Shown here one piece after another: positions 1 to 9,200 of a stretch of 64,000 nt of DNA. Within the stretch, counting starts at the first letter, position 1. Each line of letters begins with the position of its first letter. A program made the position numbers and the translations under genes. Source of the stretch: an uncultured Holophagaceae bacterium (lineage in GTDB: Bacteria; Acidobacteriota; Holophagae; Holophagales; Holophagaceae); assembly GCA_903913215.1 (NCBI GenBank), contig CAIWKE010000002.1, forward strand, positions 1 through 64,000, read 5' to 3'. The notes beneath the pieces are model-generated. The model worked only from the letters and a program-made list of their open reading frames with translations. It was not told the DNA's origin and ran no database searches.

Positions 1-402
1 CTGACGCAGAAGACGCGGAAATGGGCTGGAGGCGGAGACAACTCAGAGCCGTTTTTCGCCGGGGATGAACGGTGATGGACGGGGATAGACAAGGTTCTGC
101 TTTTCATCCCCGTCCATCCCCGCCATCCCCGGCCAAAAGATTTGTCTGTCGGTGGATCCCGTCGAACGAGGCCAGCCATGCGATGGCGCAGTGGGCACCA
201 TAGTCCAGCCAACCCCGTGAATTCAAGAACTTGAAACCACCGATAAATGCTGATGAACGCCGATCAAGCAGCACGGTGGTGGGGCAGCATTGCCCGGATC
301 CACAGGGATAGGTAGTCCTGGTGTCCCATTCCAGGGCCCAGGTCTCACACGCTATGACGCGATGAACCACTTTTTTTAGCTTGGGCTCGGCGATGGGATC
401 GA
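1..402. other. Gene-free stretch with degenerate repeats
   Basis: No convincing gene is seen here. The only sizeable open frame, on the minus strand, has a composition and sequence that do not look like a protein family. The stretch holds a purine-rich tract of the 'gacgcagaagacgcgga' type at 5-22. It also holds the palindromic repeat at 58-133 and a degenerate run with 'gctgatgaacgccgat' near 248-263. The last resembles a third common type of intergenic repeat. It reads as a repeat-filled intergenic spacer. Confidence 0.5.
58..133. repeat. Palindromic intergenic repeat, family A copy 1
   Basis: The left arm starts gccggggat and is built from repeats of GGGGAT/GGATGAACGG type. The right arm (about 105-133) is its imperfect inverted complement ending ccatccccggc. 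The copy at 60186-60260 has the same arms, the same ggggataga-AAgg core, and the same downstream flank (ggccaa followed by an A-rich run and TTTGT). It could form a long RNA hairpin on either strand. Confidence 0.75.
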
Positions 403-912
403 CTACAGCCCGGCTGGCACACCCATGGCCAGCTTGAACTTGCGCCCGATCCAGGTGGCCGCCAGGGGCCGCTGGAATTTGCCGCCGCGCAGGTCGCCCA
501 AAGTCAGGAGGGCCAGGTCGAGAACCGGCGTATCCGCGGTCAGGGTGCCGTCCAGGAGGCGGGCTTCGAGGTCGCTGCGCGGCATGGCTTGGAGCCCATC
601 CCCCAGGCGAACCAGCACCGCGCTGGGATCTGCCAGGTCCATGCCAGCCTTGGCGACCAGCTGCTGCACGCCGCGCAGCATGCCGTCGATGGCGCAGCCT
701 GAGGGCTGGGCGGCGAGGGAGGGCTCGGCCACCGCGAGGATGCGCTGCTCCAGCAGGGCCCAGGCCCCGGTGTACTGCACGCCCTTGTGGCGCCAGCGAC
801 CGAGGAGGGTCTCCATGTCCGGGGCCAGCTGCTCGGCGCGGGCGGGCTGGTCCAGGGCCAGGAGCCAGAGACGGGATGAGTCGGGCAGGGCCTGAAACGC
901 GGTGAGGGGCAT
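403..912 (-). CDS. Conserved hypothetical protein, family often mislabelled 'ABC transporter ATPase'
   Basis: This is a 169-residue soluble protein. The start chosen is the ATG at 912, because GGAG lies just upstream at about 6 bases and the longer frame adds only low-quality residues. It resembles a Bacteroidetes-type family of about 150-170 residues that begins with 'LP..SR.W', has 'W..HG' near residue 40 and 'GCAIDGML' in the middle, and ends in a basic 'W..R.FK' stretch. Members are often annotated as ABC transporter ATPases, but no Walker A, signature or Walker B motif is present here, so that name is wrong. Its function is unknown. It is transcribed divergently from hemH, with the two starts about 107 bases apart. 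Confidence 0.7.
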   Translation of the reverse strand: MPLTAFQALPDSSRLWLLALDQPARAEQLAPDMETLLGRWRHKGVQYTGAWALLEQRILAVAEPSLAAQPSGCAIDGMLRGVQQLVAKAGMDLADPSAVLVRLGDGLQAMPRSDLEARLLDGTLTADTPVLDLALLTLGDLRGGKFQRPLAATWIGRKFKLAMGVPAGL

Positions 913-1019
913 GATTACTCCGGATGGGAACAGTCTATGGGATGCCGCCACGGCCCGCGTCATGCCTTGTCCAGGCTTCCGTGACGAAATTGGTACCCAG
1001 TCTCGCTAAGGTGGGAGTC

Positions 1020-1967
1020 GTGCGAGATACGGCGATCCTCCTCCTGAATCTGGGCGGTCCAGTGAACCTGGACCAAGTAGAACCTTTCCTGGCGGCCCTC
1101 TTTGGCGACCGCGACTTGATCCGTCTGCCGGGCCCTGCCTGGCTGCAGGGGCCCTTGTCCCGCCTCATCGCCAAGCTCAGGGCGCCTGGCGCCAAGGGGC
1201 GCTATTCCGAAATCGGCGGGGGCTCGCCCCTGTTGAAGGAGAGCGCCTACCAGGCCTCGGCCCTGCGTGTGGCACTGCGGGCCGCCGGGCGGCAGGAGCC
1301 CGTGAAGCTCTGCTTCCGCTACGCCGCACCCCGGGCCGCGGGCCTGCTGCGAGCCTTGAAGCGGGATGGCATCACGAAACTGGTGCCTGTCACCTTCTAC
1401 CCCCATGATTGTCGCGCCACCACGGGCTCCAGCCTGCGGGAGTTGGCCGTGGAAGCCGCCAAGGTGGGCATGGAAGTGCTGCCGGGCGTGGACCACTACG
1501 CCACGGACCCCGACTACCTGGACAGTCTGGAGCGGCCCCTGCGGGTGGCCCTCCAGCAGTTGCCGGAAGCTACCGTGATCTTCAGCGCTCACAGCCTGCC
1601 GGTGCGCCAGATCGAGTCCGGGGATCCCTACGAGCGGGAGATCCACGCGACCCGCGACGCCCTCATGGCGCGCATTGGCGAGATCCCCGGCGGCTACACA
1701 CTGGCCTACCAGAGCCGCACGGGCCCCGTGAAGTGGCTGGAACCGCCTCTGAAGACCGTGCTCGAAGGCATGACCGGCCGCGATGTGATCGTGGTGCCCA
1801 TGAGCTTCGTGAGCGAGCACATCGAGACCCTGCACGAGCTGGACATCGAGTACCGCCACGTGGCGGACCAGGCGGGGATCCGCAACTATCGGCGGGTGGC
1901 CGCCCCTGGCACCGATCCCGCCTACATCCGTTGCCTCACGAGGCGCGTCCTGGAGATCCTCCCATGA
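1020..1967 (+). CDS. hemH: Ferrochelatase (protoporphyrin or coproporphyrin ferrochelatase)
   Basis: HemH inserts ferrous iron into the porphyrin in late haem synthesis. The 315-residue product has the family landmarks: 'ILLLNLGGP' at the N-terminus, 'GGGSPL' near residue 73, the catalytic-histidine segment 'FSAHSLPVR', 'YQSRTGPVKWLEP' and the C-terminal 'SEHIETLHELDIEY'. The GTG at 1020 puts the protein start right before this conserved N-terminus. An AAGG lies about 8 bases upstream. An ATG at 924 in the same frame would add 32 residues not typical of the family. The stop overlaps the start of the next haem gene by ATGA, so the two are translationally coupled. Confidence 0.93.
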   Translation: MRDTAILLLNLGGPVNLDQVEPFLAALFGDRDLIRLPGPAWLQGPLSRLIAKLRAPGAKGRYSEIGGGSPLLKESAYQASALRVALRAAGRQEPVKLCFRYAAPRAAGLLRALKRDGITKLVPVTFYPHDCRATTGSSLRELAVEAAKVGMEVLPGVDHYATDPDYLDSLERPLRVALQQLPEATVIFSAHSLPVRQIESGDPYEREIHATRDALMARIGEIPGGYTLAYQSRTGPVKWLEPPLKTVLEGMTGRDVIVVPMSFVSEHIETLHELDIEYRHVADQAGIRNYRRVAAPGTDPAYIRCLTRRVLEILP

Positions 1968-3220
1968 GCACGTTGATCCTCGGCGGCGGTGTCACCGGCC
2001 TCGCTGCGGCCTGGCACCTCCAGCAGCGCGGGCAGGCCGTGGAAGTGTGGGAGGCTGGCTCATCGGTAGGCGGCTGGATGAAGACCCTGCCCTGGGAGGG
2101 CGGTCACTTCGAGACGGGCCCCCAGGGCGTGCTCTGGCAGAAGGGCACCGCCGTGGACCGCCTATTCAGCGCCATCGACCTGCCCTTCAAGTCGCCGGGC
2201 ACCGGGGCCCGCTGGGTGGGGAAGGGAGGCCGCCTCATTCCCGTACCTGCCTCGCCGCCTTCCCTGATGTTTTCTTCCCTCATGACCCTGGGTGCCAAGC
2301 TGCGCATGATGGCGGAGCCCTTCATCCCCGTGCGTGGCGCCGAGCCTGAGGAGGGCCTGTCGGCCTTCATTGAGCGGCGCCTGGGGCGCGGCGTCGCCAC
2401 GGAACTGCTGCCCGCCATGGTGGCTGGCGTACTGGCGGCTCCTGCCGACATCCTCTCCGTGGACGCCATCCCCAAGCTGCGGCAGTGGGAGGCCACGGGC
2501 AGCCTGGTGAACGGCATCCGCAAGAGCGGCGTGAGCCACATGGTGGTGCCCGAGGGCGGCATGGGCGCCTTGCCCATCCAGCTCGCGGCCCGACTCGCGG
2601 ACGTGCGCACGGGATTGCGCGCCGAAGCCCTGGAAGCCATGCCCGATGGGCGCTGGCGTGTGCGCGGCGGTGGTGAGGTGCGCGAGGCAGACCGGGTCGT
2701 CCTGGCCCTGCCGGCCTTCGAGGCAGCTCTGCTGCTGGGCTCCGCAGCACCTCAAAGTGCGGCGGCGCTGGGCGCCATCCCCTACACTTCCGTGGACCTC
2801 TGGCACAGCCGCCACGCGGCCCTGCCGCAGCTGAAGGACAGCTTCGGGTTTCTCATCCATCCTCCGGAAGGCCGGGGCTACCTGGGCTCCCTGGTGCCCT
2901 CCTGGATGGATCCACAGAGCGCCCCGGATGGGCTCATGCAGCTGCGCAGCTTCATCGGCGGCGCCTTTGGCAAGCCTGCGGATCTGGAAACCTGGGAAGG
3001 TGTGCAGGCCCGCCTGCAGCACTGGATTCCCACGCTGGCCGCGCCCCTGGCCGTGCGCCACGAGCGCGCAGAGCGGGCCATCCCGCGCCCAGAACTGGGC
3101 CACCGCGCCCGGGTCCAGGCAGCCCTGGCGGGCCTGCCTGCGGGACTGGACTGGCTCAGCAATGCCCGCTTCGGGCCCGGCGTCCGGGACATCCTCGAAG
3201 GGCTGGAGTCCTGGGCCTGA
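1964..3220 (+). CDS. hemY: Protoporphyrinogen/coproporphyrinogen III oxidase (HemY type)
   Basis: This FAD-dependent amine-oxidase-fold enzyme oxidises the porphyrinogen to the porphyrin, the step next to ferrochelatase. The 418-residue product opens with the dinucleotide-binding fingerprint 'LILGGGVTGLAAAWHL' and a following acidic 'VEVWEAGSSVGG'. It then has 'FETGPQGVLW' and ends in 'SNARFGPGVRDILEG', which matches the C-terminal FAD contact of the family. It overlaps hemH by ATGA and no other haem gene lies nearby. Whether the substrate is protoporphyrinogen (classical route) or coproporphyrinogen (monoderm-type route) cannot be settled from the sequence. The symbol hemG is also used for this family. 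Confidence 0.88.
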   Translation: MSTLILGGGVTGLAAAWHLQQRGQAVEVWEAGSSVGGWMKTLPWEGGHFETGPQGVLWQKGTAVDRLFSAIDLPFKSPGTGARWVGKGGRLIPVPASPPSLMFSSLMTLGAKLRMMAEPFIPVRGAEPEEGLSAFIERRLGRGVATELLPAMVAGVLAAPADILSVDAIPKLRQWEATGSLVNGIRKSGVSHMVVPEGGMGALPIQLAARLADVRTGLRAEALEAMPDGRWRVRGGGEVREADRVVLALPAFEAALLLGSAAPQSAAALGAIPYTSVDLWHSRHAALPQLKDSFGFLIHPPEGRGYLGSLVPSWMDPQSAPDGLMQLRSFIGGAFGKPADLETWEGVQARLQHWIPTLAAPLAVRHERAERAIPRPELGHRARVQAALAGLPAGLDWLSNARFGPGVRDILEGLESWA

Positions 3221-3301
3221 TTAACAAAGGAGTGTCAGAAACCGTGAGCGCATGGCCACCCGGCTTCTTGAAAAATGGAGGATCCGTTTTGGAGGATCCC
3301 C

Positions 3302-4140
3302 ATGCGCTCATCCCTTCTCCCCCTCGCCCTGCTGGCTGGCCTGCCCCTGCTGGCTCAGGCCCCGGAGGCCCCCAAGCGACCCTGGTCCGACAAGGGCTCC
3401 CTCAGCTATGTGGCCGTGGGCGGCAACGCCACCAGTTCGAGCCTGGGCTTCTCGAACGAATACAAGTACCTCTGGAGCGACGCCACGTTCTCCTTCAACG
3501 CTAGGATGTGCAGGTCTCCACCACCACCTACACCCGCAGCGCCAGCGGCCCCAGCTTGGCCAGCGCCACCGTGGCCAACCAGGGCACCACCCTCAAGGGC
3601 ACCGAAAGCTACTTTGCCAACTTCCGTTATGACCAGAAAGTTTCCGAGCGGCTCGGGTGGTTCAGCTCCGCAGGGTGGGAACGCAATATCCCCGCGGGCC
3701 TGGCGGGTCTGGGCTACTGGTGGGTGAAGGAGGACCGCACCAAGTTCTTCACGGACGCCGGCCTGGGCTACACCAAGGAGACCCTGGTCTTTTCGCCGGC
3801 CGGCACGGACTCGGGCTTCGGCACGTTCCACCTGGGTGCAAAGCTGGAGAAGAAGCTCTTCTCCGCCTCGGTGCTGACCTCGGAGCTGAACGTGTCCGAC
3901 AGCCTCAAGTAGAGCTCGAACTATCTGGCCGTGTGTCGCAACGCCTTCACCACCACCCTGTCCTCGCGCCTGGCCCTGAAGGTGGGCTACGACCTGACCT
4001 ACAAGAACAAGCCCGCCTCCGTGGCCGTGGACGTGGTGAAGACGCCCATCACCACGCCTCCCGTGATCCTGGGCCAGGTGCCCTTCTTCCTCAAGAGGAC
4101 GGGCTCGGTGTTCACCACTAGCCTCGTGATCACGTTTTAA
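3302..4140 (+). pseudogene. Broken DUF481 (YdiY-like) outer membrane protein
   Basis: The gene starts at ATG 3302 after a good GGAGG. The N-terminus 'MRSSLLPLALLAGLPLLAQA' is a clean signal peptide, followed by 'GSLSYVAVGGNATSSSLGF', typical of DUF481 beta-barrels. The frame is lost near 3500-3505. Homologous sequence resumes one frame over ('VQVSTTTYTRSASG', 'FANFRYDQKVSERLGWF', 'FTDAGLGYTKE'). It is then cut by an in-frame TAG at 3910-3912. The same frame continues past the stop with 'TTTLSSRLALKVGYDLTYKN' to a terminal 'VFTTSLVITF', a normal barrel C-terminus ending in F. Two lesions in one gene suggest a true pseudogene rather than one sequencing error. Confidence 0.8.
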
Positions 4141-4250
4141 GCTTGCCCTCCTACAAAGCTTGATGAGCTGAATGGCTTCAGTGGAACCGGGCTCTGATCC
4201 GGTTATCTTCGTGGGACAAGCCTTCCCATTCACCCCCCACAGGCGACCCC

Positions 4251-4691
4251 ATGACCCTCTACGAGCACAAGCCCCATCCCCAGATCGAGTCTCGGAAGAA
4301 GCGCGCACCCCGGGTCAAGGCGCCCAAGGAAGGAGCCGTGGCCCACTTCAACGCCTACCTGGGCGAGAAGATCACCCAGGGCGTGGGCACCATGTGGTGC
4401 GCCTACGCTTTCGCCATCCTGGCCTGCATCAGCCTGCCCGAGGCCATCCACGCTGGCAAGAGCGCCCTCATCGCCTGGATCGCCCAGACCTTCCTGCAGC
4501 TGGTCCTGCTGTCCATCATCATGGTGGGCCAGAAGGTAGAGGGGGCCGCGGCGGATGTGCGGGCCGACGACACCTACAAGGACGCCGAGGCCATCCTGCA
4601 CGAGGCCATCGAGATCCAGAAACACCTGGAGGCCCAGGACGCGGTTTTGCAGAAGCTCATCGCAGCCTATCCAACGGAGCCAAAGTCATGA
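4251..4691 (+). CDS. Small conserved inner-membrane protein with two transmembrane segments
   Basis: This is a 146-residue protein with a basic N-terminal tail ('SRKKRAPRVKAPK'). Two hydrophobic segments follow at about residues 48-68 ('MWCAYAFAILACISLPEAI') and 76-93 ('WIAQTFLQLVLLSIIMVG'). After these comes a soluble, probably helical C-terminal part with several acidic residues. The pattern 'W.AQTFLQLVLLSIIMVGQ' is familiar from uncharacterised two-TM proteins of many bacteria. No catalytic motif is visible and I assign no function. It stands alone between the broken outer membrane gene and the radical SAM gene, with only a weak AGGCGA ribosome site. Confidence 0.7.
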   Translation: MTLYEHKPHPQIESRKKRAPRVKAPKEGAVAHFNAYLGEKITQGVGTMWCAYAFAILACISLPEAIHAGKSALIAWIAQTFLQLVLLSIIMVGQKVEGAAADVRADDTYKDAEAILHEAIEIQKHLEAQDAVLQKLIAAYPTEPKS

Positions 4692-4763
4692 GAGGCCAAG
4701 GCTGACCTAGGTCATTTCATCAGGAAGCCTTGACGAAACGAAAAAAAGGCGAAAACTGATGAC

Positions 4764-5657
4764 ATGACCCCCTTCCTGCCACCAATGGATCCACCGCTGC
4801 CCTTTGGAAGTCTCCTGGTGGAGCCCGAAGAGGCGCGGTCCATCCTGCGGCCCCAGAAGGACGAGCGATATGGCTTTGGCTTCGCCCTCAGTCCCTACCG
4901 GGGCTGTAGCCATGGCTGCCGCTACTGCTACGTGCGCGAGTACCCCAACGCGCTGCACGCCCCCGGGGACTGGGGCGGCTGGGTGGCCCCCAAGCTGAAC
5001 GCCCCGGAGCTGCTCTGGTCCCAGCGCCACAAGCTGCACAACGCCCGGGTCTTCATGGCCTCGGCCACGGACCCCTACCAGCCCCTGGAGCGCCAGTACC
5101 GCCTCAGCCGCCGCTGCCTGGAGGTACTCCTGCTCTGTCCCACCACCGACGTCATCGTCCACACACGCTCCCCCCTGGTACTCCAGGACCTGGACCTGCT
5201 GAGGGCCTTCGGTAGTCGGCTGAGCCTGGGACTCTCCATCCCCACGGATGACGACACTGTGCGCCAGGTGGTGGAACCCCACGCCCCGGCCATCCCCAGC
5301 CGCTGGGCCGCAGTCGAGCGACTGGCGGCGGCGGGGATTCAGGTCACGGTTGGCGTGGCGCCCCTCCTGGCGGTCCACGATGCCCAGGCCTTTGCCCGCC
5401 GCACCCGCGCCAGCGGCGCCACGAACGCCTGGGTGGGTGGCCTGCGCCTCCTGAAGCAGGATCCCTTCTACAAAGTGCTGGCGGACCACGGCTGGCTCAA
5501 GGTGCTGGACCCCGATTACAAGGACAGCATCCGCCAGGCCTTCGCCGAGGCCTTTCCGACACGGAAGGCGCCCAAACCCCCCAAAGCCAAGGCCATGCCT
5601 GCGGTGGCCATCATGCCTGAGCCCCGGCAGCCAGGGCTGTTTGATCGGGTGGGGTGA
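4764..5657 (+). CDS. Radical SAM protein, SplB / Rv2578c-like
   Basis: The 297-residue protein carries the radical SAM cluster motif C-x3-C-x2-C in 'YRGCSHGCRYCYVREYP', preceded by 'FGFALSPYRGC'. This arrangement is typical of the SplB-like group often annotated as spore photoproduct lyase-like or Rv2578c-like. 'ASATDPYQPLERQYRLSRR' and 'HTRSPLVLQDLDLL' are further hallmarks of this group. The group binds a [4Fe-4S] cluster and cleaves S-adenosylmethionine; the substrate is unknown. The organism is not evidently a spore former, so a DNA-lesion role is only a possibility. The C-terminus after about residue 255 is a lysine/proline-rich tail of unclear use. Confidence 0.85.
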   Translation: MTPFLPPMDPPLPFGSLLVEPEEARSILRPQKDERYGFGFALSPYRGCSHGCRYCYVREYPNALHAPGDWGGWVAPKLNAPELLWSQRHKLHNARVFMASATDPYQPLERQYRLSRRCLEVLLLCPTTDVIVHTRSPLVLQDLDLLRAFGSRLSLGLSIPTDDDTVRQVVEPHAPAIPSRWAAVERLAAAGIQVTVGVAPLLAVHDAQAFARRTRASGATNAWVGGLRLLKQDPFYKVLADHGWLKVLDPDYKDSIRQAFAEAFPTRKAPKPPKAKAMPAVAIMPEPRQPGLFDRVG

Positions 5658-5837
5658 GAAACTCGCAGGACGCTAGGCGTTGAGTTGCTTCTGTCGCGCC
5701 ATCAGGGATCGCAGTACGAGGCTCTGCACCACGGTCATGGCGTTGGAGGTGGATTGGGCAGGAATCATAACAGGGCTGGGCCGTCCCGATCAGCGCGGAC
5801 CAAATTGTAAGAAAGAGTGCGAACCGACTTGGCGAGC

Positions 5838-6248
5838 TCACTTCTCCAGAATCACCCCACCTCGCGGCGCCGCAGGCCGGTGGTACGCCAGGCGGCCGGG
5901 CAGACAGGAGAGCAGGGCGCCCTGGCCCTGGAGGCAGATGAGGTTCAGGGCCTCGGCCAGGGGCAGTTCGCGGCCATCGAGGCGGTGCGCGGCCAGGAGC
6001 AGATGGCAAGTGGTGGGGGCACCCTTGGCCCGGAGCAGGGCCTCCAGGCCACCAGGATAGTCCTGGTCTTCGGGCACGGCGGTGGCGAGGCCGGGCAGGC
6101 AGGGCAGGGGGCGGTCCAGGGTGCTGAGGATCTCCCGTCGGCGCTTGGGTTGTGCCAGGTACTGGCCCCAGCGGGCCCGCTTCTCGGAAGTGAGGAAGGC
6201 CTTCAGGAAGGCTGCCTCGTGGTTGTCAGAGGGGTCTAGGTTGCTGAT
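5838..6248 (-). CDS. Conserved hypothetical protein, start uncertain, overlaps gltB end
   Basis: The real protein is about 130 residues. It contains 'AFLKAFLTSEKRARWGQYL', 'PKRRREIL', 'LLRAKGAPTTCHLL' and 'GQGALLSCLPGRLAYH', a pattern I know from uncharacterised proteins in proteobacteria and cyanobacteria. No enzyme motif stands out. No ATG, GTG or TTG lies in frame at a sensible place. The coordinate given uses an ATC at 6248 with GGAG a few bases upstream, inside the end of gltB; CTG codons further in are alternatives. The overlap suggests translational coupling to gltB on the same strand. The function is unknown. Confidence 0.6.
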   Translation of the reverse strand: MSNLDPSDNHEAAFLKAFLTSEKRARWGQYLAQPKRRREILSTLDRPLPCLPGLATAVPEDQDYPGGLEALLRAKGAPTTCHLLLAAHRLDGRELPLAEALNLICLQGQGALLSCLPGRLAYHRPAAPRGGVILEK

Positions 6249-9200
6249 AGCGACTCCGCCACGGCCTTGGGCACGAAGGCGATGAAGGCCTGCAGGGCGC
6301 CGGACCAGTCCTCCAGCAGGGCGCTGGCGGTGCTGCTGCCGGTCTCCGCCCGGTGTGCTTCGAGGAGCGCCTGGAACTGGGCCTCCTCCTCGAAGCGCCA
6401 GGGGATGGGGGCCAGGTAGTCGGCATTGACGCGGTGGGCGTGTTCCTTGCGGAGGAACAGGACGCCCCCGGTCATGCCGGCCCCGGCATTGGCCAGGACC
6501 GTGCCGAGAATGGCCACGGCCCCCCGGGTCATGTATTCGCATGCGTGGTGGCCCGCGCCTTCGACCACGGCCTGGGCGCCGCTGTTGCGCACGGCGAATC
6601 GGTCGCCGGCGAGGCCCCGGGCGAAGAATCGGCCCCCGGTGGCGCCATAGAGGGCACCGTTGCCCAGGATGGCATTCTCCTCGGGCCGGAACCGGGACTC
6701 GGGCCCGGGACAAAGGGCGATGCTGCCGCCGGACATGGACTTGGCCACAGAATCGTTGGCCTCGCCCAGCAGCTTCACGGCCAGGCCCTCAGTGAGGAAT
6801 GCGCCGAAACCCTGACCGGCACTGCCCTTGAACGTGATCTGGACCCGACCGGGCACGGCCGCGTCCTGGCCCGAGTGACGGCGCCCACGGATGCCCATGG
6901 CGACGCGCCCGGCCAAGGTGGCCAGCACACCGCGATCCTGAGTACTGATGGGGAACTCGAGACTGAGGCTGGCGCCGCTTTCCAGGAATGGCTGGGCGGC
7001 CTCAACCAGGGCCTGGTTCAGGGGCCCCACCCCCTCGGGCTGGAGCACCATGTCTGCCATGTCCAGGGGCTTGGGCGGCGGATTCAGGAAGGAGGAAAGG
7101 TCCAGTTTGCGGTCGTGGACGAAGGTGGCGTGCTCCGGCGAGATCGAGAGCAGGTCCGTGCGGTCCCGCAGTTCCGCGAGGCTGCGCAGGCCCAGGGAGG
7201 CCAGGTGGTGGCGCACATCCTCGGCCAGGTGGTAGAGCATGCGCTGGATGGCTTCGGGCGTGCCCGAGTAGCGGGCCTTGAACTTGGGATCGTGGGTGGC
7301 GATACCCGCAGGGCAGGTGTTCTTTTCACAGACCCGGGCCATGACGCAGCCCTCGGCCACCAGCAGCAGTTTGCCGAACTCGAAGCCCTCGGCGCCCAGG
7401 ATGGCAGCGGTGACCAGGTCCTTGCCCGTGAGCAGGCCGCCGTCCACGCGCAGTTCCACCTGATCGCGCATGCGGTTCTCCCGCAGGGCGTCGTGGGCTT
7501 CCACCAGACCGATCTCCCAGGGGAGGCCCGTGTGCTTCATGGAACCCAGGGTGGCAGCGCCGGTGCCGCCGTCGCCGCCAGCCACGTAGATGATGTCGGC
7601 TCCGGCCTTGGCCACGCCCACGGCGATGGTTCCGATGCCGGTGCCCGAAACCAGCTTCACGCTGATCTTGGCAGCTGGGTGTACCTGCTTCAACTCGTAG
7701 ATGAGCTCCTTCAGATCCTCGATGCTGTATATGTCATGGAGGGGTGGCGGAGAGATGAGGTCCACACCGGGCAAGGAGAAGCGGGCCCGGGCAATGGTGG
7801 CGTCCACCTTGACCTTCATGAGCTGGCCGCCCTCGCCGGGCTTGGCGCCCTGGGCCACCTTGATCTGGATTTCCTGGCCCGAGACCAGGTATTCCGCCGT
7901 GACCCCGAAGCGGGCCGAGGCCACCTGCTTGGTCGTGGCCGTGAGACCGTCCGTCCAATAGAACGGGTTCTCGCCGCCTTCACCACTGTTGCTGCGACCA
8001 CCCACGGCCGCCATGGCCAGGAAGAGATCCCGCTGGCTTTCGGCACTGACGGCGCCGAAGGACATGGCCCCCGCGCCGAAGCGGGCCAGGATGGCGGAGC
8101 GGGGCTCCACTTCGGCCAGGGGTCGGGGGGTCGAAGCCTTGCGGAATGCCAGCAGGTGCCGCGGATTGATGGGCTCGTCGGCCTTGAGGGAGGCCAGGTA
8201 GTCCTGGTAGAGGGCTGCAGCTTCTGCGGACTCGGGCGCGGCCTCCACCAACTTGTGGATGAGGCGGGACCGGGCGGAGGTCATGCCGTGGCGCTCCCCC
8301 TCGTTGGGTTTGCCGGACTCGCGGAACTGATGGGTGTGCAGCAGCCGGCCCGAGAAGCCGGACTGGGCCGCCATGCTGGTCTTGAGCAGCACGTCCCCGG
8401 CCAGTTCCTCGTAGCCGATGCCGCCCAGTGGGCTGGCGTGGCCCGGGAAGAAGATCTCCATGAGCTCGGGCCCCAGGCCCACGGCCGTGAAGAGCTTGGC
8501 GCTCATGTAGCTCTGCACCACCGAGATGCCGGACTTGGCCATGATCTTCAGCAGACCTGACTCCAGAGCCGAGATCAGGTTCTGCTCGCGCTGGTCAGGG
8601 CTGAGGTTGGCAAAGGAGGGATGCTCGTCCCGTCGGGCGATCTCCAGGGCCAGGACCGGACAGACCGCCGAGGCGCCGAAGCTGATGAGGGCCGCCACGT
8701 GATGGGACGTACGGGCTTCCGACGTGTGCATGACGATGGAGGCATTGAGCCGCAGTCCCGTCTCGTTGAGGGTGTGGACCACGGCCCGCAGTGCGATGAG
8801 TCCCGGAATGGGCGGCATCTCCACGCTGGCGTCAGCGTCGCTGAGGATGATGACGCTGGTTCCGGTCTCCACGGCCCGCTGCACGTCCGCGGCCAATTTT
8901 TCCACTGCAGCGTGGAAGCCGAGGATGCCCTCACTGCGCCGGAACAGAATGGGGAAGGTTCGGGGGATGATCTGGGACACCGCCCGGGACAGGCCCTGCA
9001 TGCGCTGGAGAAAGCGCATCTGACCCAGGTCGAGGATGGGCCGGGGCAGTTCCAATGCCTCTGACAGGGGCACCAGATCCTTGGGGAAGAAGATGTTCGG
9101 CGCGCGGCCCAGGAAGACCCGGAGGTCCGTGATGTTGCCTTCGCGGAGGTAGTCCAGAGGCGGGTTTGTGACCTGGGCGAAGTGCTGGAAGAAGTAGTCG

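Noticed and set aside
104-370. Minus-strand open frame in the left spacer
   Set aside because: It crosses repeat sequences, has no ribosome site and no protein-like pattern.
6353-8560. Long plus-strand open frame opposite gltB
   Set aside because: Antisense artefact; gltB motifs run across the whole stretch.
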